From: Virgisporangium ochraceum
GTDB lineage: Bacteria; Actinomycetota; Actinomycetes; Mycobacteriales; Micromonosporaceae
Length of the DNA stretch: 58,422 bases
NCBI RefSeq assembly: GCF_016863655.1
Contig: NZ_BOPH01000128.1
Coordinates: 1-58,422 of the forward strand
Reading direction: 5' to 3'
The notes beneath the pieces are model-generated. The model was given only the letters and a program-made list of their open reading frames with translations. It searched no databases and was not told the DNA's origin. The position numbers were made by a program, and so were the translations under genes. Below are positions 31,007 through 38,810 of the stretch, piece by piece (position 1 is the first letter of the stretch; each line of letters opens with the position of its first letter).

Positions 31007-33538
31007 ATGACCATCAGCACCTTCGCGCTGGCCGAGGCGCCCACCGGCAGCCAGCCGGACGACCTCGGCGACGCCGACTGGATCCCGGCCGTCGTGCCCG
31101 GCGGCGTGCACGAGTCGCTGCTCGCCGCCGGGCGCATCGAGCACCCCTACCACGACCGCAACGAGGAGTCGGTCCGCTGGATCGAGGAGCGTGACTGGTG
31201 GTACCGCGCCGGGTTCGACGGCCCCGGCGCGCTCGCCGACGACGAGCGCGTGCGGCTGGTCTTCCACGGCCTCGACACGGTCGCCGACGTGTGGCTCAAC
31301 GGCACGCACCTCGGCCACCACGAGAACATGTTCCGCCCGTTCGAGGTCGACGTGACGTCCCTGCTGGCCGACGGCAACGAGGTCCTCGTCCGGTTCCGGC
31401 CGCCGCTCGCGGGTCTCACCGCGCCGGCGGCCGCGGTCGCGTTGAACGAGCGCATCGCGACGCTTTTCGCCACCGCGCCCGGCGACGGCGACGAGGCCGA
31501 GGTGGGGCTGCCCACCGAGCTGCCGCTCGCCACGCTCCGCCGCAAGGCGACGTTCTCCTGGGGCTGGGACTTCGGCCCGCGCGTCCCGTCGGTCGGCATC
31601 TGGCGGCCGGTCGAGCTGGTGCGCGAGCGGGGCGCCGCGATCACCGGTCACCACGTGCGCACCGACGCGCTCGACGGCACCGCGGCCGAGCTCACCGTCG
31701 CGGTCGAGGTCGACGCGTTTGGCCCGGTCGAGGGCCTGTCCGCGCGGGTCACCCTGGCCGGCCCGGCCGGCGGGTCGCAGGCGGTCACGGTCCCGATCGA
31801 CGGGACCCGCGGGAGCGCGGCCCTGCGCGTCGACGACGCCGAGCTGTGGTGGACGCACGACCTCGGGACACCGACGCTCTACGACGTCCACATCGAACTG
31901 TCCGACGTGGACGGCCGGGTCCTCGACCGCCGCACCGACCGGGTGGGGCTGCGCACGATCGCGCTCGACCGGTCACCCGACCCGGAGGGCGGCCGGTACT
32001 TCCGCTTCCTCCTCAACGGGGTTCCGGTGTTCGCCCGCGGCGCCAACTGGATCCCGGCCGACATGCTCGTCGGGTCGGTCGACGAGGCGCGCTACCGCGA
32101 GCTGATCGGCCTCGCCCGCGCCGGCAACATGACGATGCTGCGGATCTGGGGCGGCGGCGTCTACGAGCACGACGCCTTCTACGCGGTGACCGACGAGCTC
32201 GGCATCCTCGTCTGGCACGACTTCATGTTCGCCTGCATCGACTACCCGAGCGCCGATCCCGACCTGCAACGCGAGGTCACCCTGGAGGCCGCGTACCAGG
32301 TGCGGCGGCTGCGCAACCGGGCCAGCATGGCGTTGTGGTGCGGCAACAACGAGGTCCAGATGGTGCACGGCTTCGCCTACCAGGGCTACGACGAGGGCGA
32401 CTGGGGCTGGCACTTCTTCCATCGGATCCTGCCGGAGGCGGTCGCCCGCCACGACGGCGGCGTGCCGTACTGGCCGGGCAGCCCGTGGGGCGAGGACCCG
32501 GCGGAGGGCTGGATGGCGGCCAACGGCGTGCGCGACGGCGACCGGCACGCGTGGGAGGTCTGGCACGGGTTCGACTTCGGCGCGGGCGGCGGTCCGTACA
32601 CCGATCCCGGCCAGGCGCGTCACCACCGTAGGTACGCCAACGACCGCGGCAAGTTCATCAGCGAGTTCGGCATCCACGCGTCGCCGGAACTGTCCACACT
32701 GGAGCGCTGGATCCCGGCGGAGTCGCTGTCGATCCACAGTGGATCGTTCGACGCCCACAACAAGGACAACCCGAAGAACAAGGGCGACGCGGTCCTCGAG
32801 ATCGTCACCGGCCTGCCCACGACGATGCGGGAGTACGTCGACGTCACGATGGCCGCGCAGGCAGAGGGGCTCAAGTTCGGCATCGAGCACTACCGCCGTC
32901 GGCAGCCGCACTGCGGCGGCACGCTCGTGTGGCAGTTCAACGACGTGTGGCCGGGCTTCAGCTGGTCGGTCGTCGACTACGACGCCGTCCCGAAGGCCAG
33001 CTTCTTCGCGCTGCGCCGCACGTTCGCCCCGGTGGTGGCGACGTTCGCGGAGACCGCCGCCGCGCTGGAGCTGTGGGTCAGCAACAGCACTCCGCGGCCG
33101 GTGTCGACCACCGCGGTCGTCACGTTCACCGACGCCGACGGCACGGAACTGTCCACACTGGACGTTCCCGTGACGCTGGCGGCCGGCGAGTCGAGGTCGG
33201 TGTGGGCACGTTCGGAGCGGCTGCCCACCGGTCACTGGGTGTGGGTCCACAGCACCGACGACGCCTTCCCCCGCAACCGCCTCTTCGGCGGCGAGGTGAA
33301 GGACCTGCGCCTGAGCCGGGAGGCTCCACGGTGGACGTTCGACCCGACCACGGCGACCGTCACCATCGATGCGGCCACGCTGACCTACCAGGCCCGCGTG
33401 ACCGCCGCTCCCGGCGTCCGCTACAGCGACAACTACGTCGACCTGCGCCCCGGCGGGCGGGCGACCGTGGTCCTGGACAACCTCCCGAAGGACTTCGACC
33501 CGGGGACCATCACCGTGCGCGCCTACGGAACCCCCTGA
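31007..33538 (+). CDS. GH2 beta-mannosidase
   Basis: 843 residues, full length for the family. The N-terminal sugar-binding domain carries WWYRAGFDG and LVFHGLDTVADVWLNGTHLG; the barrel has the acid/base Glu449 in WCGNNEVQM and nucleophile Glu553 in FISEFGIHASPE, plus VWHDFMFACIDYP typical of beta-mannosidases. It hydrolyses terminal beta-mannose from manno-oligosaccharides. There is no signal peptide, so it works on imported sugars, although no transporter lies adjacent. Two copies of GAACTGTCCACACTGGA occur at about 32687 and 33146. The promoter overlaps a TetR-type operator. Confidence 0.94.
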   Translation: MTISTFALAEAPTGSQPDDLGDADWIPAVVPGGVHESLLAAGRIEHPYHDRNEESVRWIEERDWWYRAGFDGPGALADDERVRLVFHGLDTVADVWLNGTHLGHHENMFRPFEVDVTSLLADGNEVLVRFRPPLAGLTAPAAAVALNERIATLFATAPGDGDEAEVGLPTELPLATLRRKATFSWGWDFGPRVPSVGIWRPVELVRERGAAITGHHVRTDALDGTAAELTVAVEVDAFGPVEGLSARVTLAGPAGGSQAVTVPIDGTRGSAALRVDDAELWWTHDLGTPTLYDVHIELSDVDGRVLDRRTDRVGLRTIALDRSPDPEGGRYFRFLLNGVPVFARGANWIPADMLVGSVDEARYRELIGLARAGNMTMLRIWGGGVYEHDAFYAVTDELGILVWHDFMFACIDYPSADPDLQREVTLEAAYQVRRLRNRASMALWCGNNEVQMVHGFAYQGYDEGDWGWHFFHRILPEAVARHDGGVPYWPGSPWGEDPAEGWMAANGVRDGDRHAWEVWHGFDFGAGGGPYTDPGQARHHRRYANDRGKFISEFGIHASPELSTLERWIPAESLSIHSGSFDAHNKDNPKNKGDAVLEIVTGLPTTMREYVDVTMAAQAEGLKFGIEHYRRRQPHCGGTLVWQFNDVWPGFSWSVVDYDAVPKASFFALRRTFAPVVATFAETAAALELWVSNSTPRPVSTTAVVTFTDADGTELSTLDVPVTLAAGESRSVWARSERLPTGHWVWVHSTDDAFPRNRLFGGEVKDLRLSREAPRWTFDPTTATVTIDAATLTYQARVTAAPGVRYSDNYVDLRPGGRATVVLDNLPKDFDPGTITVRAYGTP

Positions 33539-33542
33539 TGGG

Positions 33543-33579
33543 ACCGGCGGCGGCCCGCGAGGGGTGGGCCGCCGCCGGT
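33543..33579. terminator. bidirectional hairpin terminator
   Basis: Perfect 14-bp stem ACCGGCGGCGGCCC / GGGCCGCCGCCGGT with a 9-nt loop, 4 nt after the mannosidase stop and 20 bp from the end of the convergent protease gene. Confidence 0.8.
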
Positions 33580-33598
33580 GGTCTCCTTCGGCCGGGTG

Positions 33599-34843
33599 TC
33601 AACCGGAGTTGTCGATCATCGAGCTGATCTCCGGGTAGATCAGGTTGATCTTCACGCCCTGGTTGTTGTTCGGGCAGGAGCCCAGGTGGTGCAGGGCGAT
33701 CACGCGGTGCGACGACCCGGCCAGCACCGGCGACCCGGAGTTGCCGCCGGAGGTGTCGCAGTTGTAGGCGATGTTGACGCCGCGGTTCGGGTTCGCGACC
33801 GTGCAGAACGGCGCGCTCTGCGCACTGTCGAAGATGGACAGTCGCTTCGGCCGGGCGTCACCGTGGCCCGGGATGTAGATCCGCTCACCGGTCACTGCGG
33901 CGCGCACGTCGAGGAACAGCGTGCCGAAGCGCTCGATCGTGGCGAAGTTGTTCACCGAGAACAGGGTGTAGTCCAGCGAGGCGTTGGTGCGCAGCAGCTG
34001 GGCACCGCTCACCTTGACGCCCGCGCCCGGGTTGTTGCCGCCGCAGGTGGCGCACTCGTACGCGAACTGCACCTCCATCGACTGCACGGCGGCGGCCGTC
34101 GCGACGCAGTGGTTGTTGGTCAGCGCGCGGTTCGTGCGTCCGACCCGCCAGGCGGTGCAGAAGCCGCTGCCGTTGCGCAGCAGGCGGGCCACGGCGTTCG
34201 AGCGGGCGAACTCGGTCGGGTGGCTGGTGCGGTAGCAGACCACGTCGCGGCGGGCGTCGGTGCCGCAGACCGCGGTGGTGACGATGGTCCGGTCGGCGAC
34301 CTCGGCCTCGGTGAAGCCGCGCCAGAACCGGTCGATGCGGGCGCCGAACCCGCGCCGGTCCAGGCTGGCCGCCGACGCCGTGTTCGTCGAGGCCCGGTGC
34401 AGCGTCACGACCGCGGTCTGGCCGTCGACCGACATCGCGGCGAAGCCGCTGCTGCGGTGGACGGTGTACCCGCTGTCGGCGGCGCCGGCCACCGTCCGCG
34501 TCGGGTCGGCCGAGTACGTGTGCACCTCGCGGCCGGTCGGGTCGGAGACGGTCACGTGGTCGCCGGGCGCGAGCCGCAGCGAGGCGAAGTGCACCTTGAC
34601 GTACGTCGCGCCGGGGTGGGTGACCTCGACCTTCGGCCGGCGGTAGCTGAGCGTCAGGGCGGTGGTCAGCTCCTCGCCGGCCGGGGCACCGCGGAAGTCC
34701 GACTCGTCGACCAGGGCCCGACCGGTGTCGGCCTCCAGGGGTGGTGCCGCTGTCGCGTTCGCGGCGCCGAGGGGCACCGCGAGCATGGCCGCGAGCGCCG
34801 TCGCGGCCGCTGATCGGAGCAGCCGTCGGTGGGTGGGGTGCAC
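33599..34843 (-). CDS. secreted trypsin-like serine protease (S1 fold)
   Basis: 414 residues. A Sec signal peptide (LLRSAAATALAAMLAVPLGA, cleavage after ATAA) precedes a pro-region of ~180 residues and a chymotrypsin-like domain: His in TNNHCVATA, Asp in ASLDYTLFSV, nucleophile Ser in CDTSGGNSGSPVL. Four to six cysteines suggest disulfides outside the cell. This resembles extracellular lysine-specific/V8-like proteases of actinomycetes. GTG 34843 has GGGAGG upstream. Chemistry is clear; specificity is not. Confidence 0.92.
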   Translation of the reverse strand: MHPTHRRLLRSAAATALAAMLAVPLGAANATAAPPLEADTGRALVDESDFRGAPAGEELTTALTLSYRRPKVEVTHPGATYVKVHFASLRLAPGDHVTVSDPTGREVHTYSADPTRTVAGAADSGYTVHRSSGFAAMSVDGQTAVVTLHRASTNTASAASLDRRGFGARIDRFWRGFTEAEVADRTIVTTAVCGTDARRDVVCYRTSHPTEFARSNAVARLLRNGSGFCTAWRVGRTNRALTNNHCVATAAAVQSMEVQFAYECATCGGNNPGAGVKVSGAQLLRTNASLDYTLFSVNNFATIERFGTLFLDVRAAVTGERIYIPGHGDARPKRLSIFDSAQSAPFCTVANPNRGVNIAYNCDTSGGNSGSPVLAGSSHRVIALHHLGSCPNNNQGVKINLIYPEISSMIDNSG

Positions 34844-34979
34844 GGTCGCCTCCCGCTTTCTCGTGGAATGGCAACACGGTAAAGCGGCGGGAGGTCTAGA
34901 TATTCACATCAATCAATCACTGGGCCGGGCGGTATGACCGGTCCGGAACGGCGTCCCGCCGTCCCGGGTCAGGGGAAAC

Positions 34980-35867
34980 TCAGCCGCGGCCGGGAGCCCG
35001 TAGAAGATCGACGTAACGGTCGAGGTACCGATCGAGAATCGGGTCGATGTCGTGCACCGCCTGATCGGCGAGCCAGTCGAAGACCTGCCGGTACATGCGC
35101 GCGTCGGCCCTGCCGTGCGACTCGAGGCCGGTGTTGAACAGGTCGACCGTCACGGTCTTCTCGTCGAAGAGCTGGAAGCCGTGCATCGGCGGAACACGCC
35201 ACAACGCATCCGCGGGAATGATCGCCAGAGACACATTGTCCTGCCGGGCGACCTGACGCAGCCGGTGGATCTGGGACGGCATCTCGTCGGAGGGACAGAT
35301 CCGGTTACCCAACGCCGTCTCCGACAGGATGAACCGGAACGACTTGCCCTCGTCGGCGAGCACCTCCTGGCGCCGCATCCGGGCCGAGACAGCCTCTGCC
35401 ACCGACGGGCCGGCCGCGGGTTCGGCGTCGAGCAGAATGAGTTCCTGAAAGGTCGACAACACCGCGCGCGCGTAGCCACTTGTCTGCAGGAGCCCGCAGA
35501 TCACGGCCGGTTCGAACTGTCGCAGCGTCGCGGCGTCGGACTCCCAGTGGGCCACGCCCCGCTGCTTGCTCGCCAGCGGAGTGGGAAACGGTCGCCAGTC
35601 CGTCATCCGGTTGTGCGCCCGTTCGGCGAGCTCCACGAGCCGGCGGATCTCATCGTCCTCCGCGCCCAGCTCCCGGGCGATCCGGCCGACGTCCTCCGGG
35701 TCGGGAAAGCCCACCCCGTTCTCGAGACGGGAGATCTTCGGCTGGCTCATGCCGACCCGCTTGGCGAGTTCCGCCCCGCTGAGCTTTCTCGAGCGGCGCA
35801 TCGTCGCCAGAATGCGGCCGACCGGCCCGTCCGTGCCGGAGGAAGTGTCGGGGTTTTCCACGGACAT
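34980..35867 (-). CDS. XRE-family regulator with Scr1-type (DUF5753) domain
   Basis: 295 residues. Helix-turn-helix at ~18-70: RILATMRRSRKLSGAELAKR, VGMSQPKISRLENGVGFPDP. The C-terminal ~180 residues have the Scr1 pattern: FEPAVICGLLQTSGYARAVL, ARMRRQEVL, FILSETALGNRI and LAIIPADALW. Such regulators are abundant in actinomycete development and are usually paired with small DUF397 proteins; here the companion is a different small protein. GGAGGAGG precedes ATG 35867. It lies opposite a nucleosidase gene and may control it through the dyad at 36347-36365. Confidence 0.93.
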   Translation of the reverse strand: MSVENPDTSSGTDGPVGRILATMRRSRKLSGAELAKRVGMSQPKISRLENGVGFPDPEDVGRIARELGAEDDEIRRLVELAERAHNRMTDWRPFPTPLASKQRGVAHWESDAATLRQFEPAVICGLLQTSGYARAVLSTFQELILLDAEPAAGPSVAEAVSARMRRQEVLADEGKSFRFILSETALGNRICPSDEMPSQIHRLRQVARQDNVSLAIIPADALWRVPPMHGFQLFDEKTVTVDLFNTGLESHGRADARMYRQVFDWLADQAVHDIDPILDRYLDRYVDLLRAPGRG

Positions 35868-35893
35868 CGCCTCCTCCGGCGCGGATCACGTGG

Positions 35894-36148
35894 TCAGTTG
35901 ACGGCTTTGGCGACCTGACTCAGCAGATCGACCGGGATCTCTACGAGCAGTTCACCGTCCGGCAGGTCGATACCCGCCTGCGCGGCGGAGACGGCATAGC
36001 CCTGGACAACCAACGTTCCGCGATCACTTTCGTAAATGGTCGGGCATCCGGAGTTCGCACATGCCTTCGCAAGCATTCGGAGACCGAGTTCCGACCCTCG
36101 CGGTGAGCCGGGCTCGAGATCCTCATGGGTGTCAGCGTAATCGCTCAT
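35894..36148 (-). CDS. small hypothetical protein upstream of Scr1-type regulator
   Basis: 84 residues beginning MSDYADTHEDLEPGSPRGSE, with a central ACANSGCPTIYESDRGTLVV and a C-terminal LPDGELLVEIPVDLLSQVAK. It is not a DUF397 protein (no SSxSGxxxNCVEVA signature). I do not recognise the family. It is 26 bp upstream of the XRE gene on the same strand, so it takes the DUF397-like partner position and could be the regulator's antagonist. Confidence 0.7.
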   Translation of the reverse strand: MSDYADTHEDLEPGSPRGSELGLRMLAKACANSGCPTIYESDRGTLVVQGYAVSAAQAGIDLPDGELLVEIPVDLLSQVAKAVN

Positions 36149-36447
36149 CGCGCGATTATTCACAAACGGGCGAATGCGCGTGCGCCAACCGCGATTTACG
36201 AAACAGAAAGGTGACCCCGCGACTTCTGTCGGATGACCGCACACCAGAACCACGGCGACACCTGGCAGGGAGAACATTGGCAGTATGCGAGGTGGCGGTC
36301 CGTCCCTCTTTGCGAAGAATTGGCTCCATCTGAATGATGCATTTCACCGTGAATGATGATCACGGATAGTGAATTCCACGCCGGTCGAATTGATGAGGCG
36401 GCAGGGGGACACCGCCCGACCGACGGTGGAGCCAAGGGGGGTTCACC
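36149..36447. promoter_or_regulatory. divergent, AT-richer control region with dyad CCGTGA-N7-TCACGG
   Basis: 299 bp between the small gene and the nucleosidase, clearly lower in GC than the rest of the window. CCGTGA (36347-36352) and TCACGG (36360-36365) form a 19-bp dyad; TTCAC and GTGAA flank it at 36343 and 36369. AAGGGGGG about 8 nt before ATG 36448 is a strong ribosome-binding site. The dyad is a candidate site for the XRE regulator. Confidence 0.45.
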
Positions 36448-37224
36448 ATGATGCCGACGGCCCGAAAACAGAGCCGGATCGAGGTTCCATCCGCGGAGGT
36501 CGCCTTTCTCACCGCACTCGGACTGGAGTACCAGGCCGTCCGCGACCTGGTCACGGCGCCCGAACCGTGCCAGCACGCCGGCGGCACCCTGTTCGAGGTC
36601 GGCCGGCTGAACGGCGGCGGCTGCCGGGTCGCCATGGTCAGGACCGGGCAGGGCAACACCGCCAGCGCGTTGATCGCCGAGCGTGCGATCGCCATGTTCC
36701 AGCCGCAGGCGCTCCTGTTCGTCGGCGTCGCCGGTGCGCTCAACGACGAGATCGACCTCGGCGACGTCGTGGTGGCGACCAAGGTGTACGCGTTCCACGG
36801 TGGCAAGGACGACCGCGACGGCTTCCTCGCCCGGCCGCAGACCTGGAACGCCCCGCACGAGCTGGAGCAGCTCGCCGGCTACATCGCGCAGACCATGAGC
36901 TGGACCGACGAGGCTCCGGCCGTGCACCTGAAGCCCGTCGCCGCCGGCGAGGTCCTCCTCGACTCACTGGCGGGCCCTGTAGTCGAGCTGATCCGGCGCC
37001 ACTACAACGACGCCGTCGCCATCGACATGGAGAGTGGCGGAGCCGCGCTCGCCGGTCACCTCAACCATTCGCTGCCGGTGCTGAGCATCCGCGGGATCAG
37101 CGACCACGCCAACGGCGGGAAGCGGTCGGCGGACCGGTCGGGCTGGCAGCGCGTCGCCGCGCGCAACGCGGCGGAGTTCGCGGTCGCGCTGGCGAGCCAC
37201 CTCGTCCACGACCACGCTCCCTAG
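36448..37224 (+). CDS. MTA/SAH nucleosidase-like protein (phosphorylase superfamily)
   Basis: 258 residues. Nucleoside phosphorylase/hydrolase fold: EVAFLTALGLEYQAVRDLV, VRTGQGNTASALIAERAI, VGVAGALNDEIDLGDVVVAT. The active-site Glu195 in AIDMESGGAA (DMExxx motif) and acidic Asp219 in RGISDHANGGK are conserved as in MTA/SAH nucleosidases. These cleave the glycosidic bond of adenine nucleosides. Stand-alone nucleosidases of this type occur both in metabolism and as sensors/effectors in bacterial immune modules. Its position opposite a Scr1-type regulator, with no methionine-salvage genes, leaves both roles open. Confidence 0.87.
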   Translation: MMPTARKQSRIEVPSAEVAFLTALGLEYQAVRDLVTAPEPCQHAGGTLFEVGRLNGGGCRVAMVRTGQGNTASALIAERAIAMFQPQALLFVGVAGALNDEIDLGDVVVATKVYAFHGGKDDRDGFLARPQTWNAPHELEQLAGYIAQTMSWTDEAPAVHLKPVAAGEVLLDSLAGPVVELIRRHYNDAVAIDMESGGAALAGHLNHSLPVLSIRGISDHANGGKRSADRSGWQRVAARNAAEFAVALASHLVHDHAP

Positions 37225-37247
37225 CCGACCGCGCGTGGCCCCCGTTG

Positions 37248-37703
37248 CTACGCGCGTTCGACGGTGCGCAGGCCGTGGGTGGGTGTCCACCAGTCGACGA
37301 CGAGCATGGTGGCCTTCTCGTTCAGGTGCGTGTGCACGACCTCGGTGATGTCGGCGTGGAAGCGGTCGCCCTCCGGGCCTGCCGTGGTCGGCCCGGCGGC
37401 GACAGCGCGGCCGGCGATCTTCGCCTCACCCGGCCAGTCGGCCTCGCCGCCCTCGGCCGGGTCGACGGTGGAGCTGTGCAGCGCGAACCGCGGGTCGCGG
37501 CGGAGGTCGGCGCCCTTGCGCGCGGCGGGCATCGAGCCGAAGACGAGCTCGCCGTCCTCGAAGACCGTCTCGATGCCGGAGATCCGGGGCGAGCCGTCGG
37601 CCCGCAGGGTGGCCAGCGTCTTGTGCCGGTGGGCCTCGAACAGCGCGCGGACGCGCGCCGCGAACTCGGGTTCCGCCGCTTCGAAGTCCCGCCACGCCGT
37701 CAT
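37248..37703 (-). CDS. pyridoxamine 5'-phosphate oxidase-family (FMN/F420-binding split-barrel) protein
   Basis: 151 residues from ATG 37703. The split-barrel core is KTLATLRADGSPRISGIETV, FEDGELVFGSMPAARKGADL, RRDPRFALHSS, with EAKIAGRAV later. Actinobacterial members of this size bind FMN, F420 or haem and are mostly uncharacterised oxidoreductases. A second, distinct split-barrel protein is encoded divergently 102 bp away. Confidence 0.87.
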   Translation of the reverse strand: MTAWRDFEAAEPEFAARVRALFEAHRHKTLATLRADGSPRISGIETVFEDGELVFGSMPAARKGADLRRDPRFALHSSTVDPAEGGEADWPGEAKIAGRAVAAGPTTAGPEGDRFHADITEVVHTHLNEKATMLVVDWWTPTHGLRTVERA

Positions 37704-37805
37704 GCGCCGATGATTCCACCGATCGCCCCGACCCGGGAACCCCGGACCGGCCGGCGTGTCACCGGCCCGAGGTTTCGTTCGCGCCGGTGCGGGCAGGCGC
37801 AGGTG

Positions 37806-38324
37806 ATGAGCGCCGAGCTGAACCACACCGCCGAGCACACCGCCGACCCGGAGGCGCGGGCGAAGGTCACCGAGCTGATCCGCGGCGGACGGATCTGCAT
37901 GTTCACGACGATGACCGCCGACGGCCGGCACGTGAGCCGCCCGATGGGCCTGCAGGAGGTCGAATTCGACGGCGACCTGTGGTTCTTCTCCTACGACGAC
38001 AGTCCCAAGATCGACGAGATCCGCACCCACCCGCAGGTGAACGTCGCCTTCGGCACCAAGAACAACGCCTGGGTGTCGGTCTCGGGTACGGCCGAGGTCG
38101 TCCACGACCGCGCGAAGGCCGAGGAGCTGTGGAGCGCGCCGCTGAAGGCGTGGTTCCCCGAGGGCCTCGACACCCCCGGCCTGACGCTGATCCGCGTGCA
38201 CGCCGACTCGGCCGAGTACTGGGACGCCCCGCACGGCAAGGTCGTGACGCTCATCCAGTACGCCGCGTCGGTGGCCCTGCACCGCAACCCGCCGATCGGC
38301 GAGAACAAGGTCGTCGACCTCTAG
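37806..38324 (+). CDS. general-stress-protein 26-like split-barrel flavoprotein
   Basis: 172 residues. RGGRICMFTTMTADGRHVSR, PMGLQEVEFDGDLWFFSYDD, HPQVNVAFGTKNNAWVSVSG and VHADSAEYWDAPHGKVV are typical of the GSP26/PPOX family, which binds flavins and is induced by stress. ATG 37806 lacks a good ribosome-binding site. Its stop shares CTAG with the convergent MazF/PemK-like gene. Confidence 0.9.
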   Translation: MSAELNHTAEHTADPEARAKVTELIRGGRICMFTTMTADGRHVSRPMGLQEVEFDGDLWFFSYDDSPKIDEIRTHPQVNVAFGTKNNAWVSVSGTAEVVHDRAKAEELWSAPLKAWFPEGLDTPGLTLIRVHADSAEYWDAPHGKVVTLIQYAASVALHRNPPIGENKVVDL

Positions 38325-38776
38325 CTCCACCCGTAGCCGGCGCGGAGGGCGCCGCTGACGGTGTCGAAGCGGCGCTTGTCCAGCACCGCCCCCTCGCGGC
38401 GGATGCTGTCGTCGGGCATCTTCAGGACGCGGTCGAGCCGCAGCCAGCTGGGACGGTTGTCGCGGTCCCAGGAGCCGGCGCCGAGCGCGAGCCAGTGCGG
38501 CTGGCCGTCGCGGTCGGACTGGCTCGACAGCATCAGCCCGAACACGGTCGCCCCGGAACGGCCGACGATGAGCACCGGACGGTCCTTGCCCTGGCTCGGG
38601 TCGTCCTCGTACGGGACCCACGTCCAGACGATCTCGCCGGGGTCGGCCCGCCCGTTCGCGTCCGGCGAGTACGACAGCGGCCCGCGTTGCAGCGCGCGCA
38701 CCTGACGCCGGCCCGCGGGCCGCGCCGCACCGGGTGGCCCACCCCGACCGATCAGACGCCTCAGCAGTCCCGCCAT
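38321..38776 (-). CDS. MazF/PemK-like toxin-fold protein with N-terminal extension
   Basis: 151 residues. Residues ~45-151 have the PemK/MazF fold: GEIVWTWVPYEDDPSQGKDR, PVLIVGRSGATVFGLMLSSQ, WLRLDRVLKMPDDSIRREGA. MazF toxins are mRNA endonucleases, but this fold is also found in proteins not shown to be toxins. No antitoxin gene is next to it: the neighbours are a flavoprotein and the rifamycin phosphotransferase. Residues 1-45 are Arg/Gly-rich and unassigned. ATG 38776 has TAGAGT 7 nt upstream, a leaderless promoter diverging from rph. Confidence 0.8.
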   Translation of the reverse strand: MAGLLRRLIGRGGPPGAARPAGRRQVRALQRGPLSYSPDANGRADPGEIVWTWVPYEDDPSQGKDRPVLIVGRSGATVFGLMLSSQSDRDGQPHWLALGAGSWDRDNRPSWLRLDRVLKMPDDSIRREGAVLDKRRFDTVSGALRAGYGWS

Positions 38777-38810
38777 GATCCGGACTCTAGTCGCAGCGGA
38801 GAATGGGCGC

